Origin: Symsagittifera roscoffensis
Lineage: Eukaryota; Xenacoelomorpha; Acoela; Convolutidae
Direction of reading: 5' to 3'
Length of the DNA: 48,152 nucleotides
NCBI RefSeq assembly: GCF_963678635.1
Contig: NW_026971588.1
Location: 1 to 48,152 of the forward strand
Under the pieces are notes generated by a model. That model did not search any database, was not told the origin of the DNA, and saw only the letters and a program-made list of their open reading frames with translations. Of the stretch, positions 20,201 to 26,251 are shown in pieces; position 1 is the first letter of the stretch, and each line of letters opens with the position of its first letter. A program made the translations under genes and the position numbers.

Positions 20201-22482
20201 ATTGAAGAAGGATGTGATGCTCTCTTTTTTATTGCTATTTTCCTTAATTGTGGTGTTAAGGTCATCATTAAGATTTCTGTCATCTTAGTGTTTTTATAGT
20301 CATGTGTATTTAGTGAATATGCTTTTCGAACTAGTGTTTCGATTCTTACTGCTATTTGCTTGATGGTTTCGTTTGGTAATCTGCGAATTTCATTACATAA
20401 AACTCTTTGTTGTTGTTTGTTTCTTTCGGAGTCAAACATTTTTGAAAATTCTTGTGTAAATCTTTTCCAGTTTGATTTTATTTCTTGAGGTAGTACTGAA
20501 AACCATTTTTGGGCTGCGCCATCTAAGGTTGTTTGTATCAACGCTGTGCGTCGATGTATCCAGTTTTGATGTAGTGGCGTGTTAATTGGTTCAGGTCCAA
20601 TATTTAAAATTAAATTTGCTGTTACTGCATTTAAGTAATCTTCTACAGAGTATTCAGGGTCTGTTCCTGTGAAAACCATTAAGGGTTTATTTGATGTTAT
20701 TGATGATCCACCCATAAGGTATGGATTCATTGTCATTTGTAATGATTCAGCTGCATTTGGCATTTGAGAAAAATTTGAAAGTTGGTTTCTTGTTATTTCA
20801 TGTTGTTGAAGATAATACGGGAGTGGTATTTCATTTTGCATTTGTGATGGTTGATACGAGTGTGTAGTCATTGGATTTTGTTGTTGAATTGGTTGAAAAG
20901 ATTGTATATTAATTGGATTTGGTTGTTGAATTGGTTGTTGATATTGTGCATCTGTTGATTGTGGAGAAAAATTTCTATGGTTTGTACGTGTTTTCTGTAT
21001 TCCTTGTCTACGATATTCTTGAGTATTTGGTGCAAATATATCTGGTTGTAAGAAATCTTCATCTGAGGATAAATAATCCATTTGATAAGATGTTTGTTTT
21101 TTATTTTTATTTTGTTGAAAAAATGGGTAATTTTCACTGCGATCCTGTGGAGGATTTGGTTGAAAATTTGTGGAATTATATTGGGCCGTTGGGTTATCCC
21201 AGTTTCGAGGTTTTGTATATTGATTAAAATTTCTTTGTGGTTTATAATTTGTTTTTGATGGATGTGTATAATTATAATTATGGTCTGCAAAGTTGTTTCT
21301 AGTGAATGTTTTGCGTGTTTTTGATGGTATTGTCATGGGTTTGTATGTTTGGTAATCCATATGTGAATATTTAGGGGCAACCGAAGGTTTAACGGTTGAT
21401 TGTAAGGTTACCTGTGTTTGTGAAGGATTTGTATTTCTTGGTGTTGTTAAATTTGGGCGTATTGGTGAAATACTTTGTTGTGTAGTTGTTGTGTGTACAA
21501 TTTCTTCATTTATGAAGTGTGATGGTGTCTGTATATCTTGTTGAGTAAGATTCCTAGTTCCATTGAGGTTTTCATTGTGTATGACTGTAGAGTTTAAACT
21601 ATTATTTTGTGTATCGGGTAAAAATGTATTATAGTTTAATGGTGTTGCATCAATTGTTAATGGTATTACTCTTACATAATCTCTTATGTAAGATATTGTA
21701 CCTATTGCTTGACTTGAGATTGATTGTGGAAAGTTTATAAATACGGGATGAGACCATTCGGGGTCCCAAACATAATCTGATTGTTCTGTGATAGCTGTAT
21801 CATCGTTCGAGTTTTGGGGTCTAAAATTTTTTCTTGCTTGTGCAATTAAATCAATATTGTGTGTAAAATAATCTATTATGAACCATGCTAAAATTTTTTG
21901 TAAATCGTGTTTGGTATGTTGTGAAACGTCGTCTTTCGTGAAATTTTCTTTAATGATGTTTAAATAACTAGAGAGTAGTGTGATTTCATGTCGTACTCTT
22001 AAATGTTTAGATGTTTCTGTCGGTGAGACATTTGTTAATGGGAGTTCATTTTCTAATATCGAAATATAACTACATATTAGTGCGAAAACTTCATTGGTGA
22101 AAATGGAGTTTGCTCTTTGTGAGTTATGGTATTGTATGCTTTTTATATATTCTGAAAAAACTTTTGAAAATTCTAAATCAAGGTCGTCTGTTTGAATAGT
22201 GTATGTTCTATTATTATGGTTTGGGGAAGTGAATTCTATAGAGTAGATTCCATATTGTTGTGTTATGTTGCATATATCTTTTAGATAGTGATCTATGATT
22301 TGTCTTTTGATTTTTACATCGGGGAACTCTGTTTTACATGGACTGATTCCGGGTTCAAATAAATTTACGAGTAAATTTTGACAAAATATGTGTTGTCCTC
22401 TATCAGTATCTGCATCTACTATAAAAGGAAAGATTTCATCATCATCTGGAGTTTCGTCACCTGGGGTGTGCGTTGAACTCAT
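14260..22482 (-). CDS. gag-pol: Gag-Pol polyprotein of the Ty3/gypsy element, 2740 aa in one frame
   Basis: Domains in order (approximate residues): a long polar, disordered N-terminal region 1-600; retrotransposon gag domain 610-730; zinc knuckle 839-852 (C-x2-C-x4-H-x4-C); an Asn/Arg/Ser/Tyr-rich RS-like tract about 890-1090; aspartic protease with LIDSGAES at about 1226; reverse transcriptase about 1600-1780 with YLDD at about 1735; RNase H from about 1880 (CDASNFGIGAALL, then TDHKP); integrase with an H/H...C-x2-C zinc-binding segment 2249-2290, catalytic D at about 2317, D in TDNGTEF at about 2379 and E in GLVEGMNR at about 2415; GPY/F at about 2592; a charged tail. There is no stop or frameshift between gag and pol, and no domain is visibly broken. 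The start overlaps the upstream basic ORF by 26 bases. It supplies the particle proteins and the enzymes for copying and integration. Confidence 0.95.
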   Translation of the reverse strand: MSSTHTPGDETPDDDEIFPFIVDADTDRGQHIFCQNLLVNLFEPGISPCKTEFPDVKIKRQIIDHYLKDICNITQQYGIYSIEFTSPNHNNRTYTIQTDDLDLEFSKVFSEYIKSIQYHNSQRANSIFTNEVFALICSYISILENELPLTNVSPTETSKHLRVRHEITLLSSYLNIIKENFTKDDVSQHTKHDLQKILAWFIIDYFTHNIDLIAQARKNFRPQNSNDDTAITEQSDYVWDPEWSHPVFINFPQSISSQAIGTISYIRDYVRVIPLTIDATPLNYNTFLPDTQNNSLNSTVIHNENLNGTRNLTQQDIQTPSHFINEEIVHTTTTQQSISPIRPNLTTPRNTNPSQTQVTLQSTVKPSVAPKYSHMDYQTYKPMTIPSKTRKTFTRNNFADHNYNYTHPSKTNYKPQRNFNQYTKPRNWDNPTAQYNSTNFQPNPPQDRSENYPFFQQNKNKKQTSYQMDYLSSDEDFLQPDIFAPNTQEYRRQGIQKTRTNHRNFSPQSTDAQYQQPIQQPNPINIQSFQPIQQQNPMTTHSYQPSQMQNEIPLPYYLQQHEITRNQLSNFSQMPNAAESLQMTMNPYLMGGSSITSNKPLMVFTGTDPEYSVEDYLNAVTANLILNIGPEPINTPLHQNWIHRRTALIQTTLDGAAQKWFSVLPQEIKSNWKRFTQEFSKMFDSERNKQQQRVLCNEIRRLPNETIKQIAVRIETLVRKAYSLNTHDYKNTKMTEILMMTLTPQLRKIAIKKRASHPSSIREPDLDFRKLVDKLEQAEITMKLEETENLKLQYVNKIETTPTNINNIQESETDLVEKITEILNIYEKNPNFKGKPSFKKWCNYCRRYGHSISECRQKQQDSQNKPQKYKEPNKSFYQYMKKDQNLPNKNVYSNNSSGKPLPNNTSYTRNQSPYNSSYRGRSPERRNTYNSSQNHYNRPNSRNNYSRSNSNTQRFVSRSNSQSRNNYYPNNQSRNSSYNRNRNYSYNRNRSYSNNRNQNYPNNRSRNNSYNRSNYNRPNNNYQNRSRNNSQNRHPSYNNRYRNYSQSPHRNNNHYNNSNNRHRSSTPKHQRQINQVQANPETTSDPPGIDDTVTDTLQLNQINCTSSDSESDTENTLDINMIKVENDYESVIYEQPFPSHIYENQSQILQNHYTTPINSTPTTQETNEINTTNQTNKNTKTKCLNTNHIYQNIQKEQPKEKIWTIPFLLESPRNKEFQPPDLEIDFLIDSGAESNIINIPTWNEIKILHPKLTPLETSSKLATAQGSTLINYGKIQLFLLPTRTMEQSKILNKPFKQIFHITDIKYNIIGIPFISKYIPTINILNSKILIKDKYTKTKETSLTFFQRLNKQPPFFSKFYPIFNQQRKHLKPLSGNIYNFSIKQVHQYDKAQNKQKFYMSDFEFKPIHKFFKITISSIKYLKNSNSDIISLHVYNNTPYQVTLPLGLLGYCETNATISPIHEKAYRVNNILQLLDICQSTILNEELSINNIISNENRNTDYFTKTPYFKPTFNISNYTEDQQKFLTMFNFQHSQITQDEFEKLAKQLIQYSSVYATSKFDVGKISSSLHLPLKPDAVFKKQRASKVPIHLHDKVNRLLDILEQYNIISPVNKEEQPKGNTFINPVIILAKGESLKIVLDARYLNSLIDESKCNWPIEPIQVILTKINGKYFTTADMNSAYNQMPLDEQSRRLTQFVIGNQQYEFNRLFYGISIGPAAFSAFMSKIFRPLILKKNAITYLDDVFMQSQTKDEMFKVLETYHQILQNENLKAAPDKSHFFLTRVKFLGHNIERKTITPLKSRIDAIQKLQPPTNKKKIQEFLGMLNFLSKYVYKMQLYLRPFYNILRQQNNFEWNTEHQTRFEEIKKLLTEQISNTIPDPDQPFYAMCDASNFGIGAALLQSHNGTNKMNLISANSRLFTQAELRLSTLMRECTAIIYTLTEYEFLILGSKHPTVLFTDHKPIIFLFTQKSNPNHRVYRFQLILMKFPNLHLVWTAGKNLALPDTLSRNTPPELLTRKTTVEIPKNIKFYLAENETSPRLECKYAVKTDIEQSQINNLQHFPLYLDCQNNHYEVDLLGTSTFKPIPYSQWIKNNTQQKRTKQHLPKKDHFPLIEKEDLTDKINLSGPQTNDSKYTINQVFDLHDPLDTIPLSKLEIENIFLPPTETITISTLKQYQNLDPVIRQLKSWHKYKTKPIKADSTILGNKTLLRYFRKFNNTTINENTDLLEYNLNESTVPCLPISMILIAFNISHTQNIKGHSGSEKTYSNFIQNFYFPNAPIWIKVLCNDCIVCQLNKPYPNQKQIAQKQDFKGQSLYFNHRISFDTKGPISPSSEGNSYIMVIVDAFTHYVALNPVPHCNAYYAYTTLYEHWIAKFGLPEILVTDNGTEFINNEIITLCHLYNIKHKPRTSHAPWTNGLVEGMNRSLQEYLRCIINGNDTKYTEWSADVKLFPLAYNSQITTTLGMSPYEMVFNQKPRKPIMFTANSHKNAQGYCQPNKDSICYNLPLHTHDEDHFHHPQILKLASGTHTEWILNRDKKHNEIYQKITKKLLQRQNINEQINSRFTPASDLKIGTFVLIPNFNTQKGISKKLQPLRKGPYQIIAKPTDVTYKIIDSNKKEIVQHRNNLLPYYPKEYALRELTQLYSFTGLKIIQNEPHLKNTEQNDNPTENQNTKPIATKNNTQNHKESPKQRKNRKMTEQIIPQEEIDKSEHRKTTRLRNQPRKNYKMFIPQSKILKKVEFKK

Positions 22483-22924
22483 TTTTTCGTTCGATGACTG
22501 TTAATATGTAATTATTAATGTGTCGAATTGGTTGATTCCAGTTGTATAGATGTACTGGTTTGTGTTTATACTGCTTTTTTATTCTTCTTTTTCCTCTTTG
22601 TGATGAATTTGAAGTTGTTTCTGAGTCAGAAAAATATAATTGATCGTGTTGTGGGTAATTTTTATCTATTGATTCTTTTAGTTTGTAGAGTTCGTCTAAA
22701 CTGTTGGTTTCTGATTCTGAAAATGCGTTTCGATTTTTTGAAAATCTTTTTCGTGTTATTTGTCTTTGTTTAGTGATTATTTTTCTCTTTAGTGTTTGTC
22801 GTTTTGTTCGAATGTATCCAACTGTTTGTGTATGAGGTGTGATTACAAGGTCGTATTTTTTGTTATCTATTTCACAATTGTGTAAAACGATTGTTTGTTT
22901 ATTCCCTAGGTTTTTAAATGACAT
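22457..22924 (-). CDS. Small basic protein, 155 aa, first ORF of the element
   Basis: I recognise no family. The middle is strongly basic (RTKRQTLKRKIITKQRQITRKR) and an acidic/Ser-rich stretch follows (SDSETTSNSSQRGKRRIKK). That composition suits a nuclear-localised or RNA-binding accessory protein. It overlaps Gag-Pol by 26 bases in a +1-offset frame; the overlap contains CGAAAAAATGAG, a run of six A. Gag-Pol could be reached by leaky scanning, reinitiation or +1 slippage. A -1 slip at the A run would hit TGA at once, so classical -1 frameshifting does not fit. Confidence 0.6.
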   Translation of the reverse strand: MSFKNLGNKQTIVLHNCEIDNKKYDLVITPHTQTVGYIRTKRQTLKRKIITKQRQITRKRFSKNRNAFSESETNSLDELYKLKESIDKNYPQHDQLYFSDSETTSNSSQRGKRRIKKQYKHKPVHLYNWNQPIRHINNYILTVIERKNEFNAHPR

Positions 22925-23440
22925 AAGGTTTAGGATGACGGGTGCAAAAGGTTGTTAAATGATTTCTATTTTCCTAAACTGTTAGTTCTTACGATTTTTT
23001 GGTTAGCTTAACCTGGGTCTATTTGTTTAGGGTTGGAGAGAAAAGTATATCGATTCCGAAGAATGATTTTTACTTTCTCGTGACTAGTATAAGCTAAGGT
23101 GTTAACTTACTTAATCTTACTTAGGGGTAGTGATTGTGTTCAAGGGTTGGAGAATAGTAAATCGATCCACAAGGTTCAGGTATAATTAGAACGCGAGTAG
23201 TTCGTTAGATACTATTTTAAACTTACTAAGTCTAAGATTTATCCTGGGTCTGGTAAGAGGGGGGATCAAGTGAAGGATGAATAACCGAAGTTCTTCACTG
23301 TTTATCCTAATTTGAATGATTAGTTTTGTTTAAAAATTTCTATTAGTCTTGGGTCTTTAGAAAGGGTTGGGTAGTGAATCGACGTTTGAGGTCGTTAGAC
23401 ACTAATTAAGTGGGTGGGGGAGAACAAAGTTGTTCTGTTT

Positions 23441-23525
23441 GATCCAAGGATAAGCCTTGATGATCAAATTTAAAATGTAATGAAGTAGAAAATGATTTAA
23501 GATCCAAGGATAAGCCTTGATGATC
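23441..23525. repeat. Pair of perfect 25-bp direct repeats in the leader
   Basis: GATCCAAGGATAAGCCTTGA followed by TGATC occurs twice, 60 bp apart (23441-23465, 23501-23525). Each copy contains a short inverted repeat, CAAGG/CCTTG. Perfect identity of both copies in an otherwise diverged leader repeat field suggests function or very recent duplication. Confidence 0.8.
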
Positions 23526-23854
23526 TGGTTTTAAAATTAAGTGACTTTAAGTTTTAATGAGGTTTTAAATTTGTGTAAAGGAAAGATTTAGTATTTTATG
23601 ATATTAGTGAGTTGATGATTGCTGTTATGTTTTAGGTGATGAAGCTGGAACAACAGGATGATTTATGATTACTAACCATTTATTGTCATGCTACTAATTT
23701 TTATTTTTATTTTCCAATAAATATTTTTCAAACATGTTTTGTATAATACTGCAGAATTTTAGGAAAACGATCTTAGATCTTTTTATCAATCGTTATTGTA
23801 TAATATTAATTTTGTTTAGCGCCTGAAATGATTTTGAAGATTTACTTCAAGGTT

Positions 23855-24088
23855 TTATGTTTGCAAATGGAAATCTAAATTCATTGCAAGTAGTATTCGA
23901 AATATAAAAGTTTGTTCTGGCTTTTGCCGAACTATCATGTAACTATACGGCAAGTTTCTACTTTGTCGTATGTCGTCTTTGGTTCGATGTCTTCTTCCAA
24001 TTCCGGGTAGTTCTATTATGGTTCGGAATATTGGCTCGGATCTATTGAGTCGGAGAGACATTTCAATTAAATTATTGTCGTATAACAT
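23855..24088 (-). CDS. Possible 77-aa upstream ORF in the leader
   Basis: This is the first long ATG frame downstream of the primer site, starting 63 bases after it. The product is basic and has no recognisable domain. It may be a regulatory upstream ORF or chance. There is no second copy of the leader in the window to test conservation. Confidence 0.2.
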   Translation of the reverse strand: MLYDNNLIEMSLRLNRSEPIFRTIIELPGIGRRHRTKDDIRQSRNLPYSYMIVRQKPEQTFIFRILLAMNLDFHLQT

Positions 24089-24150
24089 TTTGTAAATGTT
24101 TTTGTCTAATTTCTAATCTAATTTTGGTTAATTCTAATCTAATAAGGTCT

Positions 24151-24174
24151 TGTTCGAGACTTATGGTCGCACCA
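24151..24174 (-). other. Primer-binding site with long tRNA match
   Basis: Two bases inside the 5' LTR the sense strand reads TGGTGCGACCATAAGTC. The plus strand of this segment looks like a tRNA 3' end: a TTCGAGA T-loop, a 12-base stretch, then CCA. The match thus appears to reach into the T arm, although one base seems to be missing relative to a canonical tRNA. The priming tRNA was not identified. Confidence 0.75.
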
Positions 24175-24176
24175 GA

Positions 24177-24584
24177 TGAGTTAGGACTGGAGTGTAACTC
24201 ATAGAGTAATTTCGGATAGGGTACACCGTCTGCTCGTCACGCTATCTTATTTTCGGCCGGATAGATTCGTGCAACTTCTTAGTCTAATACCGATCCTAAT
24301 CTTACTCTTATACTATCTAGTCTCAGGTTGTTTAACTAGTCTCTGCTAGGCTCAATAGATCTAGGGTATACTGGTTTATTGCGGCTGCTGAAGTGCTCGG
24401 GAGAGTCCAACTAATTTCTAAGTTAAATTCAAATCTCTCTGGTGCTGAAATTACAAGTAACTTCAGCACTTACAAATAAGTGGGTTGTTAGTTAGATGGA
24501 TCATGATTGGTTAATATTAAATACTTTACATTGGTAAAACATTTAATTTATCCAATCATAAAATATAGTTTAGATCAGGTTCCA
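24177..24584 (-). repeat. 5' LTR of the retroelement
   Basis: This 408-bp copy is identical by eye to 5674-6081 and is bordered by TTTT on the outside. It would carry the promoter. An AT-rich start with CTATATTTTATG about 15 bases in is a TATA-like candidate only. Confidence 0.95.
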
Positions 24585-24603
24585 TTTTACTGGTTTAAAC
24601 ATA

Positions 24604-24652
24604 AAATACGTATATTTTGTGTATGTGTGTATGTGTGTGTTTTTGTGTGTTT
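24604..24652. repeat. TG-rich simple repeat
   Basis: A short GT/TG microsatellite-like tract (GTGTATGTGTGTATGTGTGTG) lies just outside the retroelement in the host intron. Confidence 0.7.
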
Positions 24653-24844
24653 AAGTCGGAGAAAAGATGTGAAAGCAGTTTGAATATCATAAACTGTTAA
24701 ACTGAAATAACAGTAGTTTATAATCATCCAACACTTTTTTGTTCTCTGAAACAGGGCAGTGGTTAGATTTTGACTCTGGATTAAGTATAGATTTTTCACG
24801 GATCGTCGTAAAACGATATATAGCAAGACGCCAAACTCATTTTC

Positions 24845-25535
24845 TGAAAAAAATAATAGCAGTGTTTCTTGTGGAAACGAAGAAACTGGCAGAACTTTTA
24901 TGCTCGGTGGGTTTTTTTTCCTCCGGACCGAGTTGAACTTTCCAAATAGCCACTTTTGAACTTTTTTCTGTCACTTTTTTATGATTTTGGCCTCTTGTGC
25001 TGAAATTTGAAAAAATTATTACTCCTTGACCATTTTATGTGAAACTATGAAGTATCAAAAATTACCGATTCGGCCAATTTAGTGGATTCAACGCGCGATA
25101 ATAGCGGGTAGGGGAACATTTTTTTAAAATTTCATCAACTTTCGAAAAATGATTTTTGAAAAACGTAAAAGGGCATTTGCAATTTTCAGGGCTCCACGAG
25201 CAACTTTGTAAAGCAGTGCTGACTTCAGCAGTCGTTCTGGTAATTGCATTATTGTTTCGACTTTTGAAGAAAGTGACAGAATATTTGTGCTCGGGGTGAT
25301 TTTGTTCTCCAGACAAGTTTTGACTTTTAACTAGCCGTTTTTGACGGAATTTTTTTCCTGAGATCGAATTGAAAAAGATATTTTCCCAGTGATTTTTCTT
25401 TTGGAGAGTTATGGGGTTCTAAAATTGCCTATTTATCCGTAATCTGGGCTAAATGATGCGCACATCGAAGAGTTTATACATAACGCTGAGAGCGTAACGC
25501 ATTATTTATGCGTTGTAAATTATCCCGCACAACGA
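24845..25535. repeat. Two tandem diverged units of a dispersed repeat
   Basis: Segments at about 24845-25190 and 25233-25535 align along their length. Both have TGCTCGG followed by a TTTTTCTCC-type tract, then a GTTTTGACTTT/GTTGAACTTTCC block, TAGCC, and later a GATTCGGCCAATTTAGTGG- or TATTTATCCG-type segment with TGCGCAC or CGCGCG. Related copies lie near 5090-5240 and 29320-29500. The second unit ends in hairpins ACGCT-GAG-AGCGT and AACGCAT...ATGCGTT. This is a non-autonomous repeat family of unknown class. Confidence 0.45.
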
Positions 25536-25680
25536 AATCGTTCCGAATTGAATGGAGGCAAGCTAATCAGTCGTATTAATTTTCACAATTGATCTTTGAT
25601 ATTGTCCAAAACTTTCAGCGTTTCAATATATTTTTTTTTTCACAAAAAACTATTCGAGCTGGATTACGGCCATTAACACG

Positions 25681-25822
25681 CAGTCGGAACATTCAAGGCT
25701 TTGCCCCGATACACGAGCAGTCTTGTTTTATTACATTTTATTTCTCTGTTACTGCTTCATTGACTCTAAAAGATGGTCGGAACATGCAGAGCTTCGCCCT
25801 GATACGAGCAGTCTTGTTCGAA
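25681..25822. repeat. Two short repeats with a CAGGGC...GCCCTG hairpin
   Basis: GTCGGAACATTCAAGGCTTT (25686) and GTCGGAACATGCAGAGCTTC (25777) each continue with GCCC, GATAC, GAGCAGTCTTGTT. A third copy near 29655-29700 has CAGGGATTCGCCCTG, an almost perfect stem, followed by CGAACAGTTTTGTT. The opening word also appears at 325, before the receptor exon. Confidence 0.55.
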
Positions 25823-26251
25823 TTTGCCTCGGTTAATATCATGTTTTTACGCAAACAAACAATTAAATACGTTTTGCATGTGAAAACAAGGATAGCCGGT
25901 TACTGTGCAAGTAGTGTGGTCTTAAGTATGGTCTTTAGAAAACCACGGCTTAGAAAGTTAGGCATAATAGACAGTTACATATAATGGGTAAAGTGGACAA
26001 TAAAGAAAAGTGACTAAAAAAACAAAAAAAAAATTAGAAAAAGTTTGTTTTTCAAAATTTTTTATTGAAAATTTTTGAATTTTTGAAGTTTTCCACTAGT
26101 TTTACTCATTGGTCATTAAATTGATGAGTTAGACAGATAATGGTCAAAATAAATTAGTAAGCTGACTTTGGTCAGATTATAAAAGATCTAAACCTAAAAC
26201 CAAATGCTATCAATAAAAGCGATCAATACTGAACATGCGAAAACAACTTAC

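Larger units (their letters stand above)
22925..24150 (-). other. Long 5' leader with internal repeats
   Basis: 1.2 kb between the primer site and the first sizeable ORF. Three imperfect repeats share GGGTTGG followed by a TATCGATTCC, AATCGATCC or GAATCGAC segment (23012-23057, 23144-23168, 23348-23383), several preceded by CCTGGGTCT or CTTGGGTCT. A perfect 25-bp direct repeat lies at 23441-23465 and 23501-23525, each with a small stem (CAAGG...CCTTG). These are candidates for packaging, dimerisation or ribosome-entry signals. Confidence 0.55.
5674..24584 (-). mobile_element. Intact 18.9-kb env-bearing Ty3/gypsy-type LTR retroelement
   Basis: The element is bounded by two 408-bp direct repeats that look identical by eye and run TG...CA. 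The flanks read TTTT on both sides (5670-5673 and 24585-24588), consistent with a 4-bp target duplication, although the flank is low-complexity. The sense strand is minus. Order: 5' LTR, tRNA primer site, leader with repeats, 155-aa basic ORF, 2740-aa Gag-Pol, spacer, six-frame cassette including an envelope-like protein, 1.6-kb non-coding 3' region, 3' LTR. The RT-RNase H-integrase order and the GPY/F module place it in Ty3/gypsy (Metaviridae). Most members are 5-9 kb, so it is unusually long. All large frames are open, which together with the matching LTRs argues for recent activity. Confidence 0.93.

Noticed and set aside
20868-21290. 140-aa minus-strand frame inside gag
   Set aside because: It is a shadow of the Gln/Asn-rich gag region, with biased composition and no independent support.
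22480-22492. Possible -1 frameshift heptamer A AAA AAT at the ORF1/Gag-Pol overlap
   Set aside because: The heptamer is in the right frame for slippage, but the -1 frame runs straight into TGA, and Gag-Pol lies in the +1 frame.
25589-25984. 131-aa plus-strand ORF
   Set aside because: It is built from the short hairpin repeats and the inverted repeat also seen at 0.3 kb, and has no domain.
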